Below the pieces are notes generated by a model, which did not search any database, was not told where the DNA came from, and was given only the letters and a program-made list of their open reading frames with translations. A stretch of 64,000 bases of DNA from Pseudoduganella umbonata (lineage in GTDB: Bacteria > Pseudomonadota > Gammaproteobacteria > Burkholderiales > Burkholderiaceae_D), in assembly GCF_014192225.1 (NCBI RefSeq), contig NZ_JACHXS010000007.1, positions 186,001 through 250,000 on the forward strand. The letters run 5' to 3'. Made by a program: the position numbers and the translations under genes. Positions 23,064 to 31,613 of this stretch are shown one piece after another (the first letter of the stretch is position 1; each line of letters begins with the position of its first letter).

Positions 23064-24584
23064 ATGCAACTGTTTTTCACGGCAGGCTTCATCCTGCTGA
23101 TCGTTATCTGGGGCGTGCTTGCGCCCGACACCATGGCCGCGCAATTCGACATGGTGCTGGCCGCCATCACCCGTAACTTCGGCTGGCTGTACCTGTGGCT
23201 CGTGCTGGGCCTCGTGCTGTTCGCGCTGTTCCTGGCGTTCAGCCGGTACGGCGACCTGAAGCTGGGCGGCGAGGATGAAACGCCGGAGTTCTCGACGAAG
23301 AGCTGGTTCTCGATGCTGTTCGCGGCCGGCATGGGCATCGGCCTCGTGTTCTGGGGCGTGGCCGAGCCGATCTCCCACTTCAACGTGGCACCGCCGCCCG
23401 GCATCCGGCCCGGTACGCCGGAAGCGGCCAACGCCGCCATGCGCCATGCGCTGTTCCACTGGGGCGTGCACCCGTGGGCCGTCTACAGCATCGTCGCGCT
23501 GGCGATCGCCTTCTTCCTGTACCGCCGCGACGGCCGCTCGCTGATCAGCACCGTGACGGATGCGCTGCCGTGGCGGTGGCCGAAGCGGCTCGGCGGCCTG
23601 TTCAACGCGCTGGCCACGATCGCCACCGCGTTCGGCGTGGCCGCCTCGCTCGGCATGGGCGCGCTGCAGATCAACAGCGGCCTGAGCTCCGTGTTCGGCC
23701 TGCCGAACACGGAGGCGACGCAGGTGGCCATCATCGTCGTCGCCACCGCGCTGTTCATCGGGTCGGCGGTGAGCGGCGTCGACAAGGGCGTGCGCATCCT
23801 GTCGAACGCCAACATGATGCTGGCGGCGCTGCTGGCGCTCGCCGTGTTCGTGCTCGGACCGACCGTCGTCATCGTCGATACGCTGACCAACACGGTGGGC
23901 AGCTACCTGTCCGAATTCGTGCGCATGAGCCTGCGCATGACGCCGTTCCGCGACACCAACTGGGTGGGCGGCTGGACCATCTTCTACTGGGCCTGGTGGG
24001 TGTCGTGGTCGCCGTTCGTAGGCTTGTTCATCGCCCGCGTGTCGCGCGGTCGCACGATCCGCGAATTCATCGTCGGTACCGTGGCGGCGCCGTCGCTGGC
24101 GGCCTTCCTGTGGTTCTCGATCTTCGGCGGTACCGCGCTGTACCTGGAAGTATGGCAGCACGTGCCCCTGTCCGAGGCGGTGAAGGCGGACGTGTCGACG
24201 GCGCTGTTCCAGATGTTCGACGCATTGCCCGGGGGCTCGCTGATGTCGGTCGTTGCCACCGTGCTGGTGCTGGTGTTCTTCGTCACCTCGGGCGACTCGG
24301 CGGTGCTGGTGCTGAGCATGATGAGCACCAGCGGCAATCCGCACCCGCCGGCGCGCGTCAAGATGGTCTGGGGCGTGCTGATCGCCGGCATCGCCCTCAG
24401 CCTCCTGCTGGCCGGCGGCTTGAAGGCGGTGCAGACGGCGACCTTCGTGTTCGCGCTGCCGTTCACGGTCGTCATCGTAATGATGGCATGGTCGCTGTGG
24501 CTCGGCGTGCGCGGCGACTGGGACGAGGAGCAGCGCCGCGAGCGGGAGCTGAAACGCAGGCTGCGGCAGATGGCGTCGCAGTAG
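23064..24584 (+). CDS. BCCT family betaine/choline/carnitine transporter
   Basis: The 506-residue, 12-TM protein carries the BCCT hallmark WAWWVSWSPFVGLFIARVSRGRTIREF. The glycine motif AAGMGIGLVFWGVAEPISHF corresponds to the GMGIG stretch associated with sodium coupling in BetP. The acidic/basic C-terminal tail (DWDEEQRRERELKRRLRQMASQ) is short, so the long osmosensory tail of BetP is absent. It would import a trimethylammonium solute, perhaps as an osmoprotectant. GGAGGG sits ahead of the ATG. The stop codon abuts a 15-base minisatellite. Confidence 0.9.
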   Translation: MQLFFTAGFILLIVIWGVLAPDTMAAQFDMVLAAITRNFGWLYLWLVLGLVLFALFLAFSRYGDLKLGGEDETPEFSTKSWFSMLFAAGMGIGLVFWGVAEPISHFNVAPPPGIRPGTPEAANAAMRHALFHWGVHPWAVYSIVALAIAFFLYRRDGRSLISTVTDALPWRWPKRLGGLFNALATIATAFGVAASLGMGALQINSGLSSVFGLPNTEATQVAIIVVATALFIGSAVSGVDKGVRILSNANMMLAALLALAVFVLGPTVVIVDTLTNTVGSYLSEFVRMSLRMTPFRDTNWVGGWTIFYWAWWVSWSPFVGLFIARVSRGRTIREFIVGTVAAPSLAAFLWFSIFGGTALYLEVWQHVPLSEAVKADVSTALFQMFDALPGGSLMSVVATVLVLVFFVTSGDSAVLVLSMMSTSGNPHPPARVKMVWGVLIAGIALSLLLAGGLKAVQTATFVFALPFTVVIVMMAWSLWLGVRGDWDEEQRRERELKRRLRQMASQ

Positions 24585-24681
24585 GCTCCACCGCAGCAAG
24601 CTCCACCGCAGTTAGCTCCACCGCAGTTAGCTCCACCGCAGTTAGCTCCACCGCAGTTAGCTCCACCGCAGTTAGCTCCAC
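24585..24681. repeat. 15-bp minisatellite, six copies plus a partial one
   Basis: Units of GCTCCACCGCAGTTA repeat exactly at 24600-24674, with a first variant copy at 24585-24599 and a partial copy to 24681. The array starts at the first base after the transporter stop. It ends at a TATACT (24682-24687), a possible -10 for tag, placing the tag upstream promoter region inside the array. Confidence 0.9.
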
Positions 24682-24716
24682 TATACTGGCGGCTCGCCAA
24701 CTCGCCGCCAGCCGCC

Positions 24717-25298
24717 ATGTCCACCGTTGTCCGCTGCACCTGGGCCAATCCCGCCAATCCCCGCTACATCGCCTACCACGACGGCGAGTGGGGCGTGCCG
24801 TGCCACGACGAGCGCCGGCTGTTCGAGATGCTGAACCTGGAGGGCGCACAGGCGGGCCTGTCGTGGGAGACCATCCTGAACAAGCGCGATACCTACCGGG
24901 CCGCGTTCGACGACTGGGATCCCGTGAAGATCGCCGCCTACGGGCCGGACAAGGTGGCCGAGCTGCTGGCCAACCCCGGCATCGTGCGCAACCGCCTCAA
25001 GGTGGCCGCCGCCATCACGAATGCACAGGCTTACCTGCGCCTGCGCGAACAGGGGCAGACGCTCGACGGCTACCTGTGGGCCTGGGTGGACGGCAAGCCG
25101 GTTTGCAACCACATCGGCACGCCTGCCGACCGCATGGCGAAGACGGAACTCTCCGACCGCGTCTCGAAGGACCTGGCAAAACGGGGTTTCAAGTTCGTCG
25201 GTTCCACGATCGTGTATGCGTACCTGCAGGGCATCGGCATCGTCAACGACCATGATGCCGCCTGCTTCCGGCACGCGGAGTGTGCAAGCCTTGGCTGA
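24717..25298 (+). CDS. tag: DNA-3-methyladenine glycosylase I
   Basis: A 193-residue member of the Tag family, which excises 3-methyladenine from alkylated DNA. Seen are RCTWANPANPRYIAYHDGEWGVPCHDERRLFEMLNLEGAQAGLSWETIL, containing the first zinc-site residues and the active-site glutamate region, then KPVCNHIGTPADRMAKTELSDRVSKDLAKRGFKFVGSTIVYAYLQGIG. The C-terminal NDHDAACFRHAEC completes the zinc site. The length matches E. coli Tag (187). It overlaps the start of the following oxidoreductase gene by a few codons, suggesting co-translation. Confidence 0.93.
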   Translation: MSTVVRCTWANPANPRYIAYHDGEWGVPCHDERRLFEMLNLEGAQAGLSWETILNKRDTYRAAFDDWDPVKIAAYGPDKVAELLANPGIVRNRLKVAAAITNAQAYLRLREQGQTLDGYLWAWVDGKPVCNHIGTPADRMAKTELSDRVSKDLAKRGFKFVGSTIVYAYLQGIGIVNDHDAACFRHAECASLG

Positions 25299-26940
25299 TC
25301 GCGTCATCCTCGACCTGGCGTTCGACGGGAAGCGCCTTGCCGCCGCCCGCGCCGCGGGCGGCATGCTGCACTACATCGCGGTGATGCCCGCGCTGCCGGC
25401 GGCAGCCGATCCCGAACTCGCCGCGTGCTGGCCGGTGGACGTGCCGGGCCTGCACCGGCTCGAACTCGATGGCGGCCGCACGGTCGTCGACGTCGTGCTG
25501 GGCGAGCCCGACACGCTGCTGCCGGAAATTTCCGCGCGGGTCGACGAGTTCTTCGCACCGGGCCCTGCGCCGTTGCGGGCCCTGTCCCGGCTTGCCGTGC
25601 CCGGCGCCCGGCTCGTCACGCAGCTGGGCGACGAAGCCTGGCGCCGCGGTTTGCGCGCCGCCGGCTTTTCGTGGGATGCCGAAACCGAGCCCCTCGAAGC
25701 GCGCTACACGAGCCGCAAGCCGCAGCCGCCCCAGCCCGCGCCACCGGTACGCAGCGCCGTCGTCATCGGCGCCGGCGTGGCCGGTGCCGCCGCCTGCGAG
25801 CGCCTGTGCGCGCGTGGCTGGCAGGTGACGCTGGTCGAGCGGCACGACGAGCCGGCGCAGGAAGCATCCGGCAACCGGGCCGGCATCTTCATGCCGCTGC
25901 TGTCGCGTGACGACAATATCCCGACCCGCCTGACGCGCGCCGCCTACCTGTACGCATTGCGCCGCTGGCACGCGCTGGGCGGCATGGCGCCCGATGGCAG
26001 CGCACCGATCGTGGGCCAGCAGTGCGGCGTGCTGCAACTGGCGCGCGATGCGGAACACGCGGCGCTGCAGCGGGAGGTGGCCGATGCATGGCGCTACCCG
26101 CCGGAATATGTGCGCTGGCTGGACGATGCGCAGGCATCCGCGCTGCTCGGGTCGGCCACGCCGCATGGCGCCTGGCTGTTCCCGCTGGGTGGCTGGGCCA
26201 ACCCCGCGTCGGTGTGCCGGGCCATGCTGGCCGCGTGCGGCAACCGCCTGCGGCGCGTGTTCCATGCCGAAGCGTTGTCGCTCGAGCGGGCGGGCGAGCG
26301 CTGGCTGGTGCGCGGTGGGGGAGGCGCGATCCTGGCCGACGGCGCGCACGTGATCGTTGCGAACGGTGCCGGCGCAATGCAACTGCCGCAGACGGCGCCG
26401 CTGCCGCTGTATACGATGCGCGGCCAGGTCACGCACCTGGCCGCCGACACGTTCGCTGCGCTGCCGCTGGTAGTGTGCCGCGAGGCTTACATGACGCCGG
26501 CAATGGATGGCATTGCCAGTGTCGGCGCCACGTACGACCGTGCCGGCGACCGCGCGCTGTGGCCGGCCAGCCAGGCGGAGAACCTGGAACGGGCGCGCGA
26601 GATCCTCGGGCGCCATCGCGTGCCGGCCGAGCCGCCGCTGGCGGGCCGCGTCGGCCTGCGGTGCATGGCGCCGGACCGGCTGCCGCTGGTGGGCACGCTG
26701 CCGGACTACACCGCCGCGGGCCAGCCGGAGCGCCTGCGCGACGTGGCCCGGCATCCGGGCCTGCATGCGCTGCTGGGCTACGCCTCGCGCGGCCTGATCT
26801 GGGCGCCGCTGGCCGCCGAGTTGCTAGCATGCAATCTTGAGGGACAGGCATCGCCGCTCGAGACAACGCTGGCCGCCGCCCTCGATCCGGGCCGTTTTTT
26901 ACTCAAATCCCGCCGCAAAACTGTGGCGGGCGCGCCATAG
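25291..26940 (+). CDS. MnmC-like FAD oxidoreductase with eroded methyltransferase half
   Basis: The protein has about 549 residues. Positions from about 157 (VVIGAGVAGAAACERL) to the end are the MnmC2-type FAD domain that converts cmnm5(s2)U34 to nm5(s2)U34 in tRNA wobble positions: EASGNRAGIFMPLLSRDDN, LPLYTMRGQVTHL and GRVGLRCMAPDRLPLVG. The first 145 residues still align with the second half of the MnmC1 methyltransferase (PVDVPGLHRLELDGGRTVVDVVLGE; RRGLRAAGFSWDAE). The SAM motif GFGTGLN is replaced by AFDGKRL, and the active-site WFLDGFAP is replaced by EFFAPGPAP. The start codon is TTG 25291 (GGAG ten bases upstream) or GTG 25282. It overlaps tag. Confidence 0.8.
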   Translation: MADRVILDLAFDGKRLAAARAAGGMLHYIAVMPALPAAADPELAACWPVDVPGLHRLELDGGRTVVDVVLGEPDTLLPEISARVDEFFAPGPAPLRALSRLAVPGARLVTQLGDEAWRRGLRAAGFSWDAETEPLEARYTSRKPQPPQPAPPVRSAVVIGAGVAGAAACERLCARGWQVTLVERHDEPAQEASGNRAGIFMPLLSRDDNIPTRLTRAAYLYALRRWHALGGMAPDGSAPIVGQQCGVLQLARDAEHAALQREVADAWRYPPEYVRWLDDAQASALLGSATPHGAWLFPLGGWANPASVCRAMLAACGNRLRRVFHAEALSLERAGERWLVRGGGGAILADGAHVIVANGAGAMQLPQTAPLPLYTMRGQVTHLAADTFAALPLVVCREAYMTPAMDGIASVGATYDRAGDRALWPASQAENLERAREILGRHRVPAEPPLAGRVGLRCMAPDRLPLVGTLPDYTAAGQPERLRDVARHPGLHALLGYASRGLIWAPLAAELLACNLEGQASPLETTLAAALDPGRFLLKSRRKTVAGAP

Positions 26941-27013
26941 CCACGCCGTAAACCCCAGATTTCATGCGGCTTCGCGGCTATAATTGCCGTACTGAAACTT
27001 TTGCGGGGTAATG

Positions 27014-27712
27014 ATGGAAGATCGAGGCGGCTCGCCCGAGCTGTTCGTGTTTCTGGCTTCCACGGTGCACGACATGAAAAATTCGCTCAGCGTGCTGGGC
27101 GGAACGCTGGAAAGCCTGCTCGGCAAGCATGCGCCGGCCAGCCAGGACGCATCGTACCCGCAAATGGCGCACATGCTCTACCAGACGCGCCGGCTGTCCG
27201 ACAACCTGATGCAGCTGCTGGCGCTGTACAAGGAGGTGGGCAAGCCCACCTATCCGTTCGAGCCGGTCACGGTGCCGCTGGGCGAGCTGGTGCACCAGGT
27301 GGCCAGCCAGTCGCGCGTGCTGCTGGACGCAAAGGACATCCGGCTCGACCTCGCATTCAGCGAGGAGCTGCTGTGGACGCTGGATGAAGACCTCGTCATC
27401 GGCGTGCTGTGCCACGCGATCAACAATGCCGTGCGCTATACGCGCGACCGCATCCGCCTGTCGATCGTGGAACAGGACGGCATGCTGGAGTTCCGTGTCG
27501 AGGATAACGGCATGGGCTTTCCGCCGTCGATGCTCGAAGCCGGCGCGGTGGTGGGGCAGGGCGTGAACTTCCTGACCAACAGCAGCGGCCTGGGGCTGTT
27601 CTTTGCCAGCGAGGTGGCGAAGATGCACAAGCGCCGCCAGCGCGGCGGCAGCATCCGCCTCGAGAACGGCGGCCCGCTGGGCGGCGGCTGCTTTGTCCTG
27701 ACCCTGCCCTGA
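27014..27712 (+). CDS. Small soluble histidine kinase (no sensor domain)
   Basis: A 232-residue kinase with no TM segment, PAS or GAF domain. The phosphoacceptor box STVHDMKNSLSVLGG has H19. An all-helical dimerisation region follows, then an HATPase with N-box HAINNAVRY, G1 VEDNGMGFP and G2 NSSGLGLFFA. GGGG lies five bases ahead of ATG 27014; ATG 27011 is possible. Only ten bases separate it from the CheY-TPR gene, so the two form a pair. With no input domain, the signal may come through a partner protein, or the HK may dephosphorylate the regulator. Confidence 0.87.
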   Translation: MEDRGGSPELFVFLASTVHDMKNSLSVLGGTLESLLGKHAPASQDASYPQMAHMLYQTRRLSDNLMQLLALYKEVGKPTYPFEPVTVPLGELVHQVASQSRVLLDAKDIRLDLAFSEELLWTLDEDLVIGVLCHAINNAVRYTRDRIRLSIVEQDGMLEFRVEDNGMGFPPSMLEAGAVVGQGVNFLTNSSGLGLFFASEVAKMHKRRQRGGSIRLENGGPLGGGCFVLTLP

Positions 27713-27722
27713 TCGTCCTGCC

Positions 27723-29438
27723 ATGACCAGCACCTACATCACGGCAAGCGGCGCGCCGGTGCCTGACATCTCCGGCGTCGAATGGAGCGAGAAACGCTAC
27801 CTGATCGTCGACGATTTCGTCGGCATCCGGCAATTGCTGCGCGAGTCGCTGCGCAATATCGGCGCGCGGCACATCGACCAGGCGTCGTCCGGCGGGGAAG
27901 CCATGACGCTGCTGGGGCGTACTCATTACGACGTGGTGCTGTGCGATTTCAACCTGGGCGAGGGCAAGAACGGCCAGCAGGTGCTGGAAGAGGCGCGCGT
28001 GCGCAACCTGATGATTCCCAGCAGCGTGTGGCTGATGGTGTCGGCCGAGAAAAGCGTGGAATCGGTGATGGGCGCGGCCGAGCACCAGCCGGATGCCTAC
28101 ATCATCAAGCCGATCACCGAGGGCGTGCTGCTGACGCGCCTGAACCGAGTGTGGCACAAGAAGCAGGTCTTCCAGCAGATCGACGCCGCCTACATCGACA
28201 AGGACTACCTGCGCGCGGCCCGGCTGTGCGACGAGCAGATCGCGCGCCACAAGGTGCACGAGATCGACCTGATGCGCATGAAGGCCGCGCTGCTGCTGAA
28301 TGCGGGCGAGCCGGACAAGGCGCGTGTGGTGTACGAGAAGCTGCTGGAAGAGCGCGAATACAACTGGGCGCGCACCGGCCTGGGCAAGATCCGCATGGCC
28401 AATGGCGACCACGAGGCGGCGCGCCAGATGTTCCAGGGCGTGATCGCCGAGAACCGTTTCTATATCGACGCATACGACCAGCTGGCCGCATCGCTGGAGC
28501 TGATGGGCCGCCACGAGGATGCCTGCGGCGTGCTGGAAAAGGCCGCGAAGCTGTCGCCCAATTCGGTGCCGCGCCAGCGCAGCCTGGGCAACGCCGCGCT
28601 CCGTATCGGCAACGTGCAGCTGGCCGAGCATGCGTTCCGCAAATGCCTGGCGATTGGCGAATACTCGATCCGGCGCACCGTCGATGCCTACTTCGGCATG
28701 GCGCGCGTGTGCGGCATGAAGAACGACACGAAGGAAGCGCTGCGGCTGCTGGCCATTGCGCAGCGCGATTTCCCCGGCGAGGTGGTGCAGCTGCGCAGCA
28801 AGGTCACCGAGGGCATGGTCTACCACGAAAGCGGCGACTACCGCCGCGCGCGCAAGTCCGGCGACCAGCTCGAGGCGATGCTGGAAGGGGAGGTCAAGCG
28901 CCCGCATACCGCCGTCTGCATGGAAATGGCCACGCTGCTGTTCGCGGTGGGCGTCAAGGAGGCACCGGTGGAGCTGCTGTGCCACGTGGTGCGCAACAAC
29001 CACGACAACGTCGTGCTCATCGACGAGGTGCAGAAGATCTTCGACAAGGCGCGCATGAGCGAGGAGGGCGTGGACCTGATCGCCGCGGCGCGCAAGGAAG
29101 CGTCGGAGATGATGAACCAGGGCGTGACGCTGTGGAAGACCGGCCGGATCGGCGATGCGGTGGCGTGGATGCGGGCATCGCGCGAACGCCTGCCGGACAA
29201 TATGCGCATCCTGTTCAACTCGGCGCAGATGCTCATCACTCACATGCAGCAGCAGGGTTACGACGAAGCGCTGATGATCGAGGCCAACGGCGTGCTGATG
29301 CACGTGGATGCGCTGGCACCGGGCCAGCAGCGGTTCGCGCAACTGGTCGAACAGTTGCAGGAACTGGTGCCGCGGCGCGCGGACGCTGCCGGGACCCCGG
29401 AGGGCGCACCGGCCGCGCCGGCGGAGCAGGCAGAGTAG
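27723..29438 (+). CDS. Receiver domain fused to long TPR array
   Basis: The protein has 571 residues. A receiver domain (25-140; acidic pair VDD at 29-31, phosphoacceptor D75 in VLCDFNLGEGKNG, lysine in IIKPI) is joined to about 400 residues of TPR-like helical repeats (RAARLCDEQIARHK..., GDHEAARQMFQGVIAENRFYIDAYDQLAASLELMGRHEDACGVLEKAAKLSP). There is no DNA-binding or enzymatic output domain, so output is likely protein-protein contact. The tail EGAPAAPAEQAE is encoded by a 9-base repeat that runs past the stop. It is coupled to the upstream small histidine kinase. Confidence 0.88.
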   Translation: MTSTYITASGAPVPDISGVEWSEKRYLIVDDFVGIRQLLRESLRNIGARHIDQASSGGEAMTLLGRTHYDVVLCDFNLGEGKNGQQVLEEARVRNLMIPSSVWLMVSAEKSVESVMGAAEHQPDAYIIKPITEGVLLTRLNRVWHKKQVFQQIDAAYIDKDYLRAARLCDEQIARHKVHEIDLMRMKAALLLNAGEPDKARVVYEKLLEEREYNWARTGLGKIRMANGDHEAARQMFQGVIAENRFYIDAYDQLAASLELMGRHEDACGVLEKAAKLSPNSVPRQRSLGNAALRIGNVQLAEHAFRKCLAIGEYSIRRTVDAYFGMARVCGMKNDTKEALRLLAIAQRDFPGEVVQLRSKVTEGMVYHESGDYRRARKSGDQLEAMLEGEVKRPHTAVCMEMATLLFAVGVKEAPVELLCHVVRNNHDNVVLIDEVQKIFDKARMSEEGVDLIAAARKEASEMMNQGVTLWKTGRIGDAVAWMRASRERLPDNMRILFNSAQMLITHMQQQGYDEALMIEANGVLMHVDALAPGQQRFAQLVEQLQELVPRRADAAGTPEGAPAAPAEQAE

Positions 29439-29498
29439 GGAGCAGGCGGAGCAGGGGAGCAGGCCGAGCAGGCGGAGTAGGCCGAGCATGCCGAGTAG
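29421..29498. repeat. 9-bp degenerate minisatellite spanning the CheY-TPR stop codon
   Basis: Units of the type GCGGAGCAG / GCCGAGTAG; two spacers are shortened to 7-8 bases. The stop TAG (29436-29438) is inside the second unit, so point changes or slippage here would alter the C-terminus. The array may continue the coding tail PAEQAE. Confidence 0.75.
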
Positions 29499-29563
29499 CC
29501 AATTATGCGCGCGTCCGGAACCAGGCCACCGGTGGTCAAACCTGCTGGTGAACCCTTCCTCCG

Positions 29564-30325
29564 CTATTCCTTCTTCGGCGCCGTCTTGCGCGCCGACGGC
29601 TTGCGGCCCGTTCCGGCACCGTCGGTCTTGATTTCCTGCTCCGGTCCCGCTTCCGTTTCCATCCGGGGACCGGTGGCGTGGGCCGCGTCGCCGGCCGCTG
29701 CTGCCGCCGGCGGCGCTTTCGTCTCCGCCGTCATCGCCGTGTTGACCGCCTGCTTGAACTGATCCTGCAGCATGTTCCACCAGATCGCCGGGTTGGCCAT
29801 CTGCGCCGCGGCCGCGGCGGCCAGGTCGGGCTTGGGCGGGGCTTCTTCGGCAGGCCCGGCCTCGGCCTTTGCCGCCGGCTGCGGCTGGGGTTTCGCTTCG
29901 GGTTTCGGCGGCATCGGCACCGGCGCCGGGGCTGGCGCCTGGGCCGGTTTTTGCGCTGCCTTGGCCGGATCGAACTGGCTGAAGAATGCGGCCGCGTAAG
30001 GGTTCGCATCGAACAGCGATTTTTCCGGGCGTGCCGGCTTTTGCTGCATCGAGTCGGCCAGGCTCTGGCCCATCGACTTCAGCGTCGCAATCGTTCCGCG
30101 CTGCACTTCCAGCGCCTGGATACTGCTGCGCAGCATCGTGCCGTTCAGGTTGATCCAGGCTTCCACGGCTTTCAGGTCGCTGATCTTCTTGTCCAGTTCA
30201 TCGAGCGACAGCGTGGGCGAGGCCAGGCCGGGCACGCCCATGCTGCCCCACAGCGATTTCACGAAATCCAGCGTGTCCGTCATCACGGCCGCGCCGGGGA
30301 TGTTTGGCATTTGCGGTGTGCTCAT
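29564..30325 (-). CDS. phaM: PhaM family polyhydroxyalkanoate granule regulatory protein
   Basis: The 253-residue protein has the conserved PhaM N-terminal domain: DFVKSLWGSMGVPGLASPTLSLDELDKKISDLKAVEAWINLNGTMLRSSIQALEVQRGTIATLKSMGQSL. A proline/alanine-rich middle follows, with an AxxxANPAIWWNMLQDQFKQAVNTAM segment and a basic C-terminus (GRKPSARKTAPKKE). In Ralstonia PhaM links PHB granules to the nucleoid through its basic tail and activates PHA synthase. A matching role here is inferred from domain order. It is divergent from the DUF3108 genes. Confidence 0.88.
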   Translation of the reverse strand: MSTPQMPNIPGAAVMTDTLDFVKSLWGSMGVPGLASPTLSLDELDKKISDLKAVEAWINLNGTMLRSSIQALEVQRGTIATLKSMGQSLADSMQQKPARPEKSLFDANPYAAAFFSQFDPAKAAQKPAQAPAPAPVPMPPKPEAKPQPQPAAKAEAGPAEEAPPKPDLAAAAAAQMANPAIWWNMLQDQFKQAVNTAMTAETKAPPAAAAAGDAAHATGPRMETEAGPEQEIKTDGAGTGRKPSARKTAPKKE

Positions 30326-30424
30326 GGCATGTCTCCAAAGCTTTAGTGGGATACCTTCGGCGCTTAGCGTAGCAGATTTGACACCGTCGCCGGCAAAAAA
30401 CGGGAACGGTTTACACTATGCGGC

Positions 30425-31600
30425 ATGACGATCGTTTCTTTTCTTTTGCGGCGGCGCCGTGAACTGGTGCTGTGCGCGGCCACCGTGGCGCTGCACTACC
30501 TGACGATCGACTGGCTGGCGGCGCGCATCGGCACGCCCGAAGCGCCGCAGGCACAGGTGCCGATGAGGGTCAGCGCGCAACTGCGCCCTGCGCTGCCGGC
30601 GCGGGTGGCGGCCGTGCAGCAGCAGGCGCTCGTGCCTGCGCCGGCCCCGGCCTCTCCCCCCGCCTCCGCACCGCCACGCCGGGCCGCCGCGACCCGGACA
30701 CCGGCACCATCCGAAGCGGCCCCGGAACAGCTTGCCGAGCCGATCCCGGAGCCGCTTCCCGAGACAATTACCGAGCCGGTGCCGGCCGCGGTGGCTGCCG
30801 CCGTTCCGCCCGATCCCGTGGCACCGCCGGCGCAAGGCGGCGCTGCCCCGCAGCAACCCGAAGTACAATCGACCGCCGGGCCCGCACCGGTTGCGGCGAC
30901 GGCGGCGGCCGAGCCGATGGCGGGACGGCGCTTCCGTGTCAACCTGCCGCCTGCCGCGGCGTTCGAGCTGGAAGTCAGGCGCACCGATGCGGATGGCACG
31001 CAGTGGAGCGGCAGCGCCAACATGCGCTGGCAGACGGACGGCAGCAGGTACAAGGTGGGCCTGGAAGTGGGCGTCAGCATGCTGGTCGCGCGCATCGGCC
31101 TGCTGGAACTGGCCAGCGAAGGCACGATCGACGATGCCGGCATCGCTCCTGTGAAGATGACGGAGAAGCGCCGCAGCCGTTCGATGACGGCCACGCACTT
31201 CGATCACGAGGGCAAGCGCATCACGTTCTCGGCCAGCACGGCCGCGGTGCCGATGGCCGCCGGCGCGCAGGACAAGGCCACGGTGCCGTTCCAGCTGGCC
31301 GCCATCGGCCGCGGCGACGTCAACCAGTTCGGCAGCGATATCGACATCCAGGTGGGCGAGGACCGCGAGGCCACGGTGTACCGCTTCGTGCTGGTGGGCG
31401 AGGAAGAGCTGGAAACGAAGATGGGCCGGCTCGTGACGTGGCGCCTGGCCCGTCCGCCGCGGCCCGGCAGCTACAACGCGCGGCTCGATATCTGGCTGGC
31501 GCCGGGCCTCGACTGGTACCCGGTGCAGATCCGCAACACGGAACGCAGCGGCGCGGTGACGACGCAAACCGTCACGAAGATCCTGCGGCCGGCAAGCTGA
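30425..31600 (+). CDS. DUF3108 domain protein with N-terminal anchor and Pro/Ala linker
   Basis: The protein has 391 residues. A single N-terminal TM anchor (ELVLCAATVALHYLTIDWLAARI) is followed by a proline/alanine-rich linker (about 40-165) and a periplasmic DUF3108 domain (FELEVRRTDADGTQWSGSANMRWQTDGSRYKVGLEVGVS..., then YNARLDIWLAPGLDWYPVQIRNTERSG). TTTACACT lies close to the ATG, so the leader is very short. The next gene encodes a second, shorter DUF3108 protein 13 bases on, with the same WLAPxLxWYPV motif. The function of the family is unknown; envelope location is inferred. Confidence 0.85.
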   Translation: MTIVSFLLRRRRELVLCAATVALHYLTIDWLAARIGTPEAPQAQVPMRVSAQLRPALPARVAAVQQQALVPAPAPASPPASAPPRRAAATRTPAPSEAAPEQLAEPIPEPLPETITEPVPAAVAAAVPPDPVAPPAQGGAAPQQPEVQSTAGPAPVAATAAAEPMAGRRFRVNLPPAAAFELEVRRTDADGTQWSGSANMRWQTDGSRYKVGLEVGVSMLVARIGLLELASEGTIDDAGIAPVKMTEKRRSRSMTATHFDHEGKRITFSASTAAVPMAAGAQDKATVPFQLAAIGRGDVNQFGSDIDIQVGEDREATVYRFVLVGEEELETKMGRLVTWRLARPPRPGSYNARLDIWLAPGLDWYPVQIRNTERSGAVTTQTVTKILRPAS

Positions 31601-31613
31601 ATAAGGAAAGACG

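Noticed and set aside
24585..24681. CRISPR-like array
   Set aside because: The 15-bp units are directly adjacent with no unique spacers, and no cas genes are present; this is a minisatellite.
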